From: Phycomyces blakesleeanus NRRL 1555(-)
Taxonomy: Eukaryota; Mucoromycota; Mucoromycetes; Mucorales; Phycomycetaceae
Length of the DNA: 64,000 bases
NCBI RefSeq assembly: GCF_001638985.1
Contig: NW_017265161.1
Location: 68,576 to 132,575 of the forward strand
Direction of reading: 5' to 3'
The notes under the pieces are model-generated. The model saw only the letters and a program-made list of their open reading frames with translations, ran no database searches and was not told where the DNA came from. A program made the position numbers and the translations under genes. Shown in pieces: positions 34,468 to 46,088 of this stretch. Within the stretch, counting starts at the first letter, position 1. Every line of letters begins with the position of its first letter.

Positions 34468-36244
34468 GGTGGTGCTTTGAATAGAGCTGTGTGACAACGG
34501 ACCATCTCATGGAGACAAAGAACTTGATCAAGGGAGCTACGTTGACGTCGGAATCCACCCTGTGCAATGTCAATTGTTGGAGACACATCTTCAAGAGGAA
34601 ACTGTAGACAATATTCCATGGCTTTTCTCAGGATAGACGTTAAGCTAATGGGACGATAGTTAGCAGGGTCATGAGTATCACCCTTTTTAAAGATGGGGAC
34701 AACTTGTGCAGTACGCCATGCAAGAGGTGCAGAACCCCATTGCCAACAAAGCTGGAACAAAAGACAAAGAACAGGAGAGACTTGCTTAACAATTGGGTGA
34801 AGCATTTCAGCACGAAGATGGTCAACACCAGGAGCCTTGCGTGTAGGAAGCTTGAGAATTGCACTCTCTACAGAAAGATGAGTAAAAGGACACGATTCAT
34901 CAATTGCAATTGGTGATGAAATCATCACTGTCTGGTCCGGAGGGCGGCGTGCAGGAAGAAATTGACCGGAGAAAATCTGTTGAAGATGATCAGCCATTTT
35001 GTTAGCAGCTACTTGAGGTCCACCCGGATCCACAAAGACAGGACTGGTTTGACGATGGCTTTTAATACGTTTCATTGTTGCTGTGGTCTTTGCAAAGTCT
35101 TGTGTTGCCAATTTGTTGCAGAATTCTTTCCATGTTTCACGTCGACGATGCTGGACTGATAACCTAACAGCATGACATGCATCCTGATGGCGCATCCAGC
35201 ATATAGCCTTCTGCAAACCACTAGAATGACGCCAGTGTTGGTAGCTGCGTTCTCTCAGATCCATTGCTTCTTGAAGGTCCACTGACCAGAACCAGTACTT
35301 TTGCATGGTACGTGGTGTACGACGACCAACAGCAGTGTCCAGAGCATCATAGATAGCTTGAGCAAAAGCAGAGCACAGAGAATCTACAGGAGGAGGAGAA
35401 GAAGAAGAAAGGAAAGCACTGAACTGCTCTGTCAGATTGTCCAATGACGCAGAAGCTGTATCAATGTAGATCTTGAGAGTGTCAGGCTGAGCAAGCTTGG
35501 AAAGATTCCAAAGTAGGCGCGGATGATTAGTAGGGGGAGGGGGAGGTGAAACATAGGGAGTGAAAGTGAGGTTGACCATTTTGTGATCAGAGCCTAAAGA
35601 AAGATCAGAACGAATTTGCATAGAAGGATTGAGAAGGGGGGATGTAGAAAGAAATAAATCAATGACACTGGAACGTGAGGTACCAGAGCCACCAGAAAGA
35701 AAGGTAGGAATACCAAATGCAAGTAATTCATTCCAACAAGTGAGACCAGTTGCCTGGATCCACTGAAGAAAAGAAGTTCCTCGCGAAGTGATAGCATGGT
35801 CACCAAGAAAGGATCCCATACGTGAATTAAAATCACCACAAAAAATAGTGTTAGAAGAAGGAATAGAAGAAGAAGAGAGGGGGAGGTCATAAAGAATAGA
35901 AATTGCATCATCATCAGAAAGAGAAGGGGGAAGATAAATACAATGAATAAGAAAATCAAATACAATACAAGAAAGAACATAAGGAGAAGAAGAAGGAACA
36001 ATAGAAATGGGGTAAGGGAAAGAAGGATTTACAAGAAGAGAAATACCCATGCAGCCACGGCTAGCATTGGGGACAGACTGACCATAGGTATGGTACTGCT
36101 GCCAAGAAGTAGGATAACGATGGGGGGACAAAAGCCACATTTCAGTGATAAAAAGAAGGGAGGTAAGTGGAGCATATGAAAGGATCGTAGGTATGGTCTG
36201 TTTTGCAAGACCATTTGCATTCCATAATGTAATTGTTACTGGAT

Positions 36245-37486
36245 TCATAGATCAGAGAATGAAGGGATGGTGATACTGGCAGTATGTATAGAGATGTCCA
36301 AGTCTTTTTTGGTGGGTCGTGGGGGAACAATCTCAGCTAGTTGGTCATCACTAATCCATCCCTGAGAGCAAAAGAAACGTGCAACAGCAAACTTGACAGG
36401 AGCCCTAATGAATTCAATGGCACGTAGCATACGATCATTGTAAACATGTATAGCTTTTGTTGCCCTATCATCAAGTGAAAGAGAGGCCAGAGCTGGGTCA
36501 CGGAGGTGAACAGGGTCCAGAGGATCAAAGTTATCCAAAGTAGTAACACCATAACTCGCCAAGATAGTCTTGAGCTCAGGAGCATACTCATTATGTACAA
36601 GCATTCCCATCACCTTACGATCAGGATAGTGGAGATCCAGCACACGTGCATTGTCTATCTTTAATTTCCTAAGACGTTGACGTTGAGTACTAATGGGGAG
36701 ACGGATAGCATTAGGTACATAAACAATTTGAAACCCCTGATCAGCATTTTCTTTAATTGTCATGCCACGAACAACAGCAGCAATGGCCCTAGCAGTTGGA
36801 GCCCTTTTATGTGGTGTTTTAGAAACGAAAGTCTTGGTGGGTTCAGTGGAATGATGGGTCAGGGATGCAGGAAGTGATGGAAAATCAGCCTGAGAAACAA
36901 CTGGAACAGAGGCAGCAATAGTAGCATATTTGGATGCTGCAGCACCAACAGAAAAATCAACATTCTCCTTTGTCAAACGTGCAATAGTGGCGTTTGCAGT
37001 AGCAAGAGCCTTACGCAACTCAATATTCTCTTTTTGAACAGCCTCCAATGCAGAAAGACGTTCATCATAAGCCTGGAAACGGTCCCAAATATCCTGAAGA
37101 GTGGGCATTACAGTTGGAAGAACAGGTGCAACGTCAGATTCAATTTCATGGATATCTGCCATGGAAATACTATGACCCAAGATGGAAACAGAAGGGGACA
37201 CAACAGGCTCACTTGCAGAACGAACTTCAGGAATTTTGTGTTGGACTGCATTGATCAAAGATTGCATGGATGAAGCAGTAAATGTTGCACCACATTTGCA
37301 TTTAAACTGTGGGCTACCAGTATGAGAAGTAGACCCATTAGAAACAATTTTGCCTGTAGTCTGGCAATGTGAACAGGACAAAACATTGTGCAATTTTTTA
37401 AAGTCTGCCTTGAGGCCAGACAAAATGAGAGCAGTGGGAGTAGGGCGGCCAGTGGAATTAATCACCTGTTTTTGGGAACCAATCAT
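36245..37486 (-). CDS. LINE copy 2 ORF1 protein
   Basis: Intact counterpart of 11543-12784, starting at the same ATG (MIGSQKQVIN), 413 residues, with CSHCQTTGK replacing CSRCQTTGK. The frame is open upstream to about 37678 without ATG. It overlaps ORF2 by the same ATGA. Although intact, it cannot support autonomous movement because ORF2 is split. Confidence 0.85.
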   Translation of the reverse strand: MIGSQKQVINSTGRPTPTALILSGLKADFKKLHNVLSCSHCQTTGKIVSNGSTSHTGSPQFKCKCGATFTASSMQSLINAVQHKIPEVRSASEPVVSPSVSILGHSISMADIHEIESDVAPVLPTVMPTLQDIWDRFQAYDERLSALEAVQKENIELRKALATANATIARLTKENVDFSVGAAASKYATIAASVPVVSQADFPSLPASLTHHSTEPTKTFVSKTPHKRAPTARAIAAVVRGMTIKENADQGFQIVYVPNAIRLPISTQRQRLRKLKIDNARVLDLHYPDRKVMGMLVHNEYAPELKTILASYGVTTLDNFDPLDPVHLRDPALASLSLDDRATKAIHVYNDRMLRAIEFIRAPVKFAVARFFCSQGWISDDQLAEIVPPRPTKKDLDISIHTASITIPSFSDL

Positions 37487-37913
37487 TGTTGGAGGAGCTT
37501 GAAAAAAAATTTCGTGGGAACCAGGAGCAGGCAAAGCAGAAAAAGAAAGGTCTGAAACTGGGACAAAAAAGTGCGAAGTTGATGGTAAAACACCAGAACC
37601 ACCTTCAGAGAAGGAGAAAAGAGCTGGAGACGATAACAGAGGTACAGGCAATTGAGATGTAGTTGGAGATGCTGACAATCTTGAGTGATTTCGGCGTAGA
37701 TGTGAAGATGATTACAATGATGATTCCAACAATTTGAAAAAAAGTCAATTAAAAAAAATGAAAATTGGTAGATATATAAAAACAACTATGACAATCAATC
37801 CTGCTGCAAAAAACAGATAGGTTTGATATAGTAGTTATAGAGAAAAAGAGGTAAAAGTAAAACTGTGCTGGGTTTGAATTCAAAAAATAATTTGGTTGTG
37901 GAAGAGAGTGTGT

Positions 37914-37987
37914 GGTTTCTTGGTGTAGTTGGTTATCACGTCTGTCTAACACACAGACGGTCGCCAGTTCAAGTCTGGCAGAAATCA
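37914..37987 (+). tRNA. tRNA-Val (AAC), second copy
   Basis: Identical in sequence to the gene at 11044-11117, with the T5 terminator at 37988-37992. Its base -1 joins the 5' end of LINE copy 2, so only one native base of upstream sequence remains. A-box and B-box are intact. Confidence 0.95.
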
Positions 37988-37992
37988 TTTTT

Positions 37993-38352
37993 GTTGCGGC
38001 GTCGTACCTGAATTCATATCTCCTTATTTTATGTGTCCACTTGTCGTTCCCGATCTGGGTTGGTCTTCCTTTTACTATAACAAAGTCAAAAGGTCAAACC
38101 CACTGGGGATCAAGGAGTATACGTAAAATCAAAGAGAGGATAAAAGATACTTTTTATTGATATGAATTGAATTGTCTTATATAGTTTTCTAAACTAATAC
38201 TGCGCATTATCCGCAGTAGTTATTATTTATATTTAATTAAAGAAATAGTCATTATACTGTGGTTAATGCTCAGGAAGATATTACTGCGCATAAAGAAGTA
38301 CTGCGGTTAACTATCTTCAGATTTTACGGATTCATCAAAATAATGTCTGACA
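37993..38352 (-). repeat. TRIM-like block: internal segment and type B LTR
   Basis: Reverse-strand counterpart of 10628-11039. From the tRNA to about 38130 it is almost identical to the first copy. The rest of the LTR (to 38352, TGTCAGACATT on the minus strand) is clearly more diverged, including different TACTGCG-type repeats. Confidence 0.7.
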
Positions 38353-38410
38353 TCCTTATTTTATGTGTCCAGTCTCGATCTGGTATTTCTTTTCTGGCAC
38401 TTGTAACTAA
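38353..38410 (-). repeat. TRIM-like internal segment, split by element 3
   Basis: Internal segment between type B and type A LTRs, interrupted by the CACTG element. It resumes at 44740-44765. The empty site is ACTTGTAACTAAGTCGCAG, visible reversed near 10579-10597. Confidence 0.75.
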
Positions 38411-38652
38411 CACTGCAAAAACACCTTAAAATAATTGAATTCCACTTACCTGGAATTATCGATAATAGTAGCCAAAAAATTACAACCCAGTTCATTTCCT
38501 GTGTTTAGCAGCGAGAATATATTTAAAGACATATCATTGGCCTAATATATATCAGAGTCTCTGAGAGAATTTTTTCAAAATAATAAAGACAATTATAACA
38601 AGCAACGGCTGTTACACACTTCCTTTATTATTAAAAAAAATTAAGTGAAAAA

Positions 38653-41600
38653 ATGTTTTCCATTGCCAATCCCGATGAAGTTCGTTGCAAATGCACAAGA
38701 TGCAATCGCAATCCTCTTGGATACACCATGACAGATAAAAGAACTGCCAAGCGTCATGCCCAGAATGATAATGACAGGAATATGGATAAAACCATTAATG
38801 GTAAATTAAGTTATCAATTTTTCATTTATTTATATGATGTATTCTAATCCATTAGAACAAATAGTTTTGACAGCCGAAGTAAACACTGGTGAAGCTGATA
38901 TGGACGTAGATCAAATTGAAGAACATATTGAAAGTAATAGTATTTTATTTTTTATACCCAATGCGCACTCTATTTAAACTCGGTACCAATAGATGATAAT
39001 TACTCCGACAGTGCACCCTCACCAGAGCAGTATGTCAATACCCACTTACCTCTTTTGGTGGAAGAATCTCTTTTTGAAACAGAGGAGTATACCTTAGAGT
39101 ATGAGTCTGAATATGAGTCGTCGGATGAATTTGAGCAAGAAGAACAGAACAGAGAGCAAGAACAGGGTAAATATTAAAAATAAACTATGATTGAAGAAAA
39201 AAGGTTTGAATTAAAGAAACAAAAAATTAATATTATTTTATGATAACTTACAGAGTCTACAGAAAACCTTCCAGAGAATATTTGGCATCGAGTAATTGCG
39301 GTTTTCACTGTGATATTTATTTCTAGCTTCATTGTGGATGAAGGCGCAGTAATTTTGATTACATTCATAAATACAATCCTCGAACATTATGGAGAGGATT
39401 TCCGACTTCCCACAAGCATTCCGGGTTTGAGGAAAATGACAGGATACAATGACTTGACAAATGGCGTATCAAAATATGTAGCATGCAGTAATTGTCACAC
39501 ATTGTACGATTACAGCAACAACACACATACATCCTGCAATTTCAAAAGAGTTGGTAGTAAGACGCATTGTAAGAATGATCTCTACAAGTCTAGTATGAAG
39601 AACGCCATGATTCCAAAGTGCACATTTGTTTATAACTCGTTGACAACTACCTTGAAAAAAATGTTTACACGTCCTTCTTTTGAGAGTATGATCAACAGAT
39701 GGAATCGTGAACCAAAAGTCGACGGTACTTTATTCGATGTATATGATGGAAAGATGTGGAACGAATTAGTGGATGAGGATGGTGTCCAGTTTGTTTCGAA
39801 GGAACGATCATTACTATTGACACTGAACATTGATTGGTTTCAACCATTTGATGGAGTAACATATTCTTGTGGTGCGATATACCTGACAATTAACAATCTG
39901 CCGAGAGAAGAGCGGAACAAGGCAGAAAATGTCATTCTTGTTGGATTGATGCCTGGACCTAAAGAAGCAAGCACCAACGAGATCAATAACTATTTGCGTC
40001 CTCTTGTTAATGAACTTATGCTATTATATAAAGGTATCACAATTGATACATATAACTGCTCAGGTGCTCTGGTGCGTGCTGCTCTGTTGATGGTTGCATG
40101 CGACATCCCTGCTGCAAGAAAGACGTGTGGGTTTACATCTCACAACAGCACATGTGCATGCTACAAATGCAATCGTCAGTTTGCTCGTGTTGATGGGACC
40201 ACTGCTGTAAACTATTTTGGGCTTAAGTTTTCGGAATGGGTAGGCCGCACAAAAGAAGAAAATCGTAGACATGCAAACCTGTGGAAGAATGCAAAGACAT
40301 TGACAGAGAGAAAGCGATTGGAGATTGAGAATGGTGTTTGTTGGTCTGAGCTTCATCGACTTGTGTACTTTGAGCCAGTGCGTGCAACCATTATCGATCC
40401 CATGCACAACCTTTTTCTCGGGACTGCAAAACGAATGATGGATATTTGGATTGCAAACAATTTGCTTGATGACAAAGATTTTGTAGAGATGCAGGAAGAG
40501 GCTAATAGAATGGTACTCCCTGTAGGGTATACGACTCTGAAGATAAAGATTGGAAAGAAATTTCCGTTTATGAAGGCAGATGAGTGGAAATCATGGTGCC
40601 TGATATACTCTCCTGTTCTGCTTAAGACACGCCTGCGAGATGATCTGCTTGGCAATTGGATCCATTTTGTCGATGCATGCAGAGAATTGACGAAGCCAAG
40701 TATCACCAAAAATGGGATCAAAAAAGCTCACGAAAGTTTGGAGGAGTTCTGTGTTAGTTGTGAAGACTTTTATAAACCAGATGTATTCACGCAAAACATG
40801 CATCTCCATCTCCATCTAAAAGAAACGATTGAGGACTTTGGGCCAATTTACGGATTTTGGCTATTTAGCTTTGAGCGCTATAATGGTGTATTGAAAGGGT
40901 TTGAGACAAACCAGAAGAGTGGGTTCGAGAATACCTACATGAAAAGATTTCTTGAGAGTTCTTACAATGGTGACTTTTGTCAAGTGCATCTCAGAAATGT
41001 TACCAGCCCTTTACTCCTCTCTCTTTTTCTCAAGCTGTCTGGCCATAAAATCTATAATCCTGCACTTTCGCCACATCCTTTGATACCGTCATTCTTTCAC
41101 TTGCCAACGTTCTTACAATCCGCTGAAAAGCCTTCAAAGCAAACATTTGGCAACGAACCTCTACCTCTTTCCGCTCTACCATTATGTTTGAAGCCACCAA
41201 CAACAATGAGAAAATCCGAGTATGATTGTCTGCTCGATATCTATAAAATTGAGTATGACAATGATTCTCTTTGCAGTGCCAAGACAACAATCAGGAATTG
41301 TTGGTTTGTGAATGACCGAATCCAGAAGATTTCGTCCATCAATCTTCTTGGACAAGTTTACACAGGTGGAGAAGGCTTGGTCGTGAGAGGATCGCATATA
41401 CAAGCAAAATTTATTGAAAAAAGTGGAGACTCTGAGGAAAGATATGCTGGTCGTATTAAGTACTTGTTCTTGCACGATTTTACACCAAACCTCACGCACA
41501 CCAACCTTTCCCCTTGTCACAACCCCCAACATGTATTTGCCTTCGTTGAGTGGTACAAAATTCCTCGCCATCAACCTAGAATCAAGCAGGGCATCGAGTT

Positions 41601-41748
41601 GTATGAGCCAGAATTTCTGAAGTATGACTATGACAACATTCTGCCTGTCCACCGCATCTTGTTGCCAATTGCAATTGGAAGTCATGTGTCTGGTAGTGGT
41701 GCGGCAAAAGTCGTTGTTATTCCTCTGCCAAGAAAGCTGTACGCTTAA
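38653..41748 (+). CDS. TNP2-like transposase of element 3, intact
   Basis: Exons 38653-38800, 38856-38933, 38993-39166 and 39254-41748 give 964 residues, GT-AG introns all phase 1. Exon 1: VRCKCTRCNRNPLG...KRHAQND finger. Exons 2-3: strongly acidic (SEYESSDEFEQEEQN). Exon 4: hydrophobic segment VIAVFTVIFISSF, then VDEGAVILI; Cys pairs (ACSNCHTLYD, later CNF and HCKND); core NIDWFQPFDGVTYSCGAIYL; GLMPGPKEAS; CGFTSHNSTCACYKC; DPMHNLFLGTAKRM; NMHLHLHLKETIEDFGPIYG and FWLFSFERYNG. This is the domain order of TNP2-type CACTA transposases. Length matches the element 2 gene (971). Confidence 0.92.
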
Positions 41749-41855
41749 TAAAATACTCTATCTTTTTTTTAAAATAATAATAATAATATAAAACATAGTT
41801 CATAGACATAAAAAGAGATGTGATAAAGAGTGCAACTAAAAAGACAGAAATTTTA

Positions 41856-43059
41856 TTATACGCGTTTTGACCACGTAGGCATTTTTGTGACCAAGCCACG
41901 AGGAATTGTCTCGTGTACTAACACATGACTCTGCAACTTCAACTGCGTTGCTCTTTTTCCCAAGTCATCTCTGGCGAGCTCATCAAGAAAGTCAAACACG
42001 GTATTCAACTATAAATGTATATATACATCAGGAATCAAAAACAGAAAAACCATTTTATATAAAACATTACCTCATCACTATGCCAATCAGGACGAGATGC
42101 AACAACAGAAGTATCGGTTTCTGTCTCATCACCAGACATTGCATCTCTGTAAAAAACGCCATTATAATCCCGATTAAACTTTTCAGTGACGGCATCCTTA
42201 TGCTTTGTGTACGTTCTTTTTCTCCTTTTATTAAGCTACGATATATATAATATTTTAAGTATACTTGTCAAAATTGAATTATTATAAATAGAAATGCTTA
42301 CAGCAGTCTTTCTATTTCCTCTTCTGTTTGAGGTAGTGTTTGTCTGTCTGTCTTCTTCAGTAAGCTTACTAGCAGCCAAGCGATTGTAATAGCTGTTTAC
42401 AATTATACCACATAGCTCTTTTGGTGGTACCATGGCTGCTACAGGTTGACGACGAATGTAAAGCATCAAATCACTTGCAAGATTCTTGTTAAACTCGTCA
42501 GACAAACCAACATTGACATCCCAAGTTGGTTTATCATCATTCTCTCTGATCAACTCCAAATCATCTGTCTTAAGATTAATATCTCTTAACCGCCCCCGAA
42601 TAATACTCTATTAAAGGTATATTGATGTTAGATTTAAAGGGAGATTGTTTTTATAATTTTAGTATTTGAGCTTACTGAGATCTTTGGGTGTCTTGAGCTG
42701 CTTATGATGTCCTGAGGATCCATATCAGAATCCAGAACGGCTTGCATGCCAGTCAATTGAGCACCCACCTGGCATTGTACTGTTCAAATAGTCAGTCTAT
42801 TGGAAAACAATATAGTTTGTGTTTAATTACCTTTCAATTCACTAACATCGGAACTAACGGCTGTCATTTTGTCATTGAGTGTAGCGAGAAGACTGACTAT
42901 ATCATTAAACTCTGACACTGGAATTGACATATTTTCTGGTCTAGGAGCAATCATTGGATTTGACGATTCTATACGCCCAGTGTTGACTGCGTTGATCAAT
43001 GGCCTAGATGTTGATCCATTGGTACGTGCGTTCTGGTTGATGTTAGTTCTTGGAGCCAT
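41856..43059 (-). CDS. Accessory protein of element 3, intact
   Basis: Exons 43059-42831, 42779-42676, 42607-42302, 42235-42071 and 42008-41856 give 318 residues. The N-terminal exon has a short predicted helix (SEFNDIVSLLATLNDKMTAV). The 306-bp third exon carries DVNVGLSDEFNKNLASDLML and ends in the basic NTTSNRRGNRKTA. The fourth has FYRDAMSGDETETD and PDWHSDE at the donor. The end is TKMPTWSKRV. Element 4 ends LPSWSKKQ and element 2 ends LPRWAINDE, so the C-terminus is conserved. It stops 107 bp from the convergent transposase stop. I recognise no outside family. A role in binding subterminal repeats, as for TNPA of plant CACTA elements, is speculation from arrangement. Confidence 0.82.
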
Positions 43060-44736
43060 TATCTGTATTTTTATATAATAAAATAATAAGTTTCTGGTAT
43101 ATATTGCTTGATATTTCTATTTTAATAAATTTTTAAGAGAGTACTTTACACGTAAAGAATTGTAGAGTAATTGAGTGATTAAACAATTATGTTAATGATT
43201 AAGTGAGCAAGTTGAGCAAGTGTATGAGTGTGTAAATACTTCTTTATTTAAATGATCGAGGAGATCGAAATATATTATTTTGAAAAAAATTGAGCTAGAA
43301 AACAACTTCTTTAGGTATATAGTAAGTAACAATTGTTTTATGAAACATATAAAGCTATAATTAGTAGACAATTTTTTTTTAAAGTAAGAGAAACAGTCTA
43401 ATAACTTTTTCAGGGTCTACGGCTTTTTCAAACACTGTTTTTTATTTTCCCACCTTTTTCTGTTTTTCTCTACTCTTTAATAATATTAATAAAAATAACA
43501 CTCTTTTAATCCTACTATGTTTCACTTTAGGCACCCTTAATATATACATATGATGCAGGTGTCTTTCATTATACAAGAGGTACTTTACTATTAAATATAT
43601 CATTATTTTACTAACTATAAATTACTTTAAATAGACATTACATATATTTCTCTGATATAACCGGTGCAGACAAAAAAAAACACAAAAACATATTGGTGGC
43701 ATGTACGTATATATCTATATCAACATCTTCTTCCCAGTATTAAAAACAATATCTAACATCTACTTTAAATATAGCTCACCCTTGATTTACATATGGTCAG
43801 TAAAAACAAATCATTTAAAGAATATAAGGGTACGTGTTATTCATTTTATTATTGTGTTGTTTTTATTTTGTTTTGTTTTTTTATATCAGCATTCTCACTC
43901 TCCTTTTTTATAGTTGAAATGGTTCTTCACATTCTTATATGACCGGTACTCAAGGACAAGACATGTTCCTTTATTAAATATGTATGTATATGTTTTATAT
44001 TCCTTTCTTTGTAATATATACTTGAATGACGCATTGGCTCGTAGCTTTTGATAATATAAATCTGTGTTTTATTCCATTATTAACAAATTATTCTAACAGT
44101 ATGTAAGTATCTTTCTACTCCCTTTAATCAAATAGCTTCAGTAAGCATATATACTCACTATCCGAGTTTATTAATTCAAAAAATTCTGAAACAAAATTTA
44201 TAAGAAGTACAATATAACAGATTAGTGTATTTAATAGTAATACTATATAGAATTCTTATTATTGCCAAAAAAAAAAGGCTTTTTTTATCCAAAATAAAAA
44301 CAAATAAAAAACCATTTTTCAAAACAAAACAATATCCAATTGAGTAACTCGTGCTTAGCATTTGCACCTATGAGAATTTTTTCTTCGATTCATTTAGCCA
44401 ATAAACATTAAAGAAGTGCCCTGTTATTACGCCTGTTATTACAAAAACAAGGCCTACATCAAATTACAGGTGTAATCAGCGGTAGATAATACATTGTTCT
44501 GCATTTGGAATAGTCTATATAATTGATCCCCGAGAACAGTTGATACACAGACATTATACCTAAACTCCCGGTTTTTATTTTTGGAATAAGATAATATTCA
44601 ATTATTTTTGACACTTTATTCAATAACTTGTCAACTATGATTTCCTTAATATTTACGAGTAATTCATTTTTATGTGACAAAATATCCTGATAATCAAAAC
44701 CTATTATTATAATAATTCCCAATGGTTTTTGCAGTG
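43060..44736. other. Right subterminal region of element 3
   Basis: AT-rich, no convincing gene. Contains a CCAATAAAC motif near 44398 and the terminal inverted repeat at 44720-44736. Confidence 0.45.
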
Positions 44737-44739
44737 TAA

Positions 44740-45058
44740 GTCGCAGAATCAATACCACTGGGGATTGTTAAGTTTTTAAGAATAGTTTTTAGATAAGAAT
44801 AAAGATGCCTTTTTATTAAATGTATTTCTTGACTATTTATACAAATTGATACTTGATTTCTGGCTAAAAGAATAGCTACTTTAATATGTCTTACATGCTA
44901 GTTATCCAGCAATATCTTCTACAAGTATATTCACCATCTTAAACATCTAAAATATATGCAAAAGACCAATCAGCAATGATAAGATCTTTTACCCTAAAAG
45001 TCAACCATTATTGGTTGCTTGTGAATTCTGATTTTGATTGCCGATGTCAACTCTGACA
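44740..45058 (-). repeat. TRIM-like internal segment end and type A LTR
   Basis: 44740-44765 completes the internal segment. 44766-45058 is the 293-bp type A LTR, reading TGTCAGAGTTGACATCGG...AACTTAACA on the minus strand. It is uninterrupted and serves as the reference for the CACTA 1 insertion site (GATATTGCTGGATAACTAG against the split ATTACTA/CTAGACAAC). Confidence 0.75.
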
Positions 45059-45106
45059 CTTGTGTGCCGACACTGGAAAAACCACCCTGATTAACAATGT
45101 GGTCAG

Positions 45107-45497
45107 TGTTGTATCCAACATAATCGTAGATTCAAATAGAGCGCACAGACAATAAGACAAAGACATATTGAATAAGCGACCAGTATCAATTATACATTAT
45201 TTCTCACACTATCATTAAATAAAGAATATACCGATAACAAGGTCACACACCTTAGTCAACATCACTACTCACTCAAACAAGAGTGTGAGTAATAACTTAA
45301 CAATATATTATCTATGATATAAGAAAACAGACATCACATGATATACTCATATCATTATCCTAAATACACACGCAATGTCTATATAAACTCACATAGCAAA
45401 TAGCAATAGAAGATCATCTCTCTTTTCATCAATAAACAAAGTCTCACCGTACTTCTCGTCTGCACTTTGTTTTTCTTTCTTTTCTAAAAATATAACA
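45107..45497 (+). repeat. Solo LTR, family 2, TSD GTCAG
   Basis: 391 bp, TGTTGTATCCAAC...AATATAACA, with GTCAG at 45102-45106 and 45498-45502. Related to the minus-strand solo LTR at 5061-5463. Confidence 0.92.
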
Positions 45498-45998
45498 GTC
45501 AGGTTGGTAAACACATGTGTAGAAATAGTGATTTTTTTATACTAACTGTGTTTTTTGAAGTTCAGGCCAAAGATATAGTTTTAGTTGGTTTCAATAGCTA
45601 ATAGGATTTTAGAATATCAGTCTGGTACAGAAGGCTAAATTCACATACAGAGACCTATCATAATTCTCATTCTACTACCCCTTTTTTTTATTCCTACTAT
45701 TTTCTAGATTTACTCTCACAATAATCTATTTATAAACTCATAGTAGAAAAATATATGTCTTTTACACACAACAGGCATTCTTGAAAACATTTGAATAAAG
45801 ACTATGAATTGATAATATCATAATTGTCATGTCTCTTTCTATATTTAATGATATAGAAAAGAATTTATTAGAAAAATTCAATTAAACAATCATAAAATAT
45901 AATGTTTTTTTTTACAATAAAGTTGGTGCAAATAGAGTATATTTTATGCTTGTTCCTCTTTTTATTCTCAATAAATTACATTAAACAAAACACATAAA

Positions 45999-46088
45999 AT
46001 GCCTTCTATTCCCCACCACTATAATGTTGTCTGCTATTGTGCTCAATGTAGCAGAAATTCACAGGGATGCTCATTGGTGACAAGCAGA
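45999..46088 (+). pseudogene. Orphan exon 1 of a CACTG transposase, truncated
   Basis: ATG followed by VVCYCAQCSRNSQGCSLVTS, which matches the finger exon of elements 2-5 (C-x-C-x2-C, then Gly). Similarity ends where CACTGCAAAAGACC of element 4 begins at 46089. No further exons are found. Confidence 0.65.

Larger units (their letters stand above)
20500..36248 (-). pseudogene. LINE copy 2 ORF2, interrupted in three pieces
   Basis: Coding pieces are 36248-34468 (endonuclease and first RT motifs, up to FKAPP), about 27942-27209 (FLDIKSAYD through FADDVAII to FEYGLAIS) and about 21289-20500 (C-terminal region with the CSCGLHTTSRHH motif, ending NWLPK). No stop or frameshift lies within any piece, so the gene was intact when the insertions occurred. 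Copy 1 supplies the empty sites for both: CACCACCAGTCTTGG near 14558 and CAATATCCTGCTTC near 15286. The bases beyond 34468 in the first piece's frame are translated element sequence, not LINE protein. Confidence 0.93.
20243..37912 (-). mobile_element. tRNA-targeted LINE, copy 2, split by two later insertions
   Basis: Same family as 11119-16334, on the minus strand in three pieces: 37912-34468, 27942-27209 (approximate at the duplicated bases) and 21289-20243. Removing the CACTG element (with one GGT) and the gypsy element (with one AGGAT) leaves 5218 bp, against 5216 bp in copy 1. Target duplications are TGGTTTCTTGGTGTAG at 37913-37928 and TGGTTTCTTGGTATAG at 20227-20242, one mismatch in 16. 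Its 5' end again abuts a complete tRNA-Val gene. Confidence 0.95.
38411..44736 (+). mobile_element. CACTG element 3, complete with intact genes, 6.3 kb, TSD TAA
   Basis: CACTGCAAAAACACC at the left. The right end reads CACTGCAAAAACCATTGG on the other strand. TAA is duplicated at 38408-38410 and 44737-44739, and the paralogous empty site lies near 10579-10597. Both genes are open throughout, so this is the best candidate for an autonomous, possibly active member of the family. Confidence 0.95.
45071..46088 (+). mobile_element. Remnant left end of a further CACTG element
   Basis: Begins CACTGGAAAAACCACC at 45071, similar to the other element ends. A solo LTR (45107-45497) and an exon-1-like finger (45999-46088) follow before the next element starts at 46089. 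Without the LTR the end-to-ATG distance is about 530 bp, within the range of the family (about 240-820). The rest of the element is missing. Confidence 0.5.

Noticed and set aside
43060..43920. Short ORFs in the right arm of element 3
   Set aside because: AT-rich, no motif, not conserved with elements 2 or 4.
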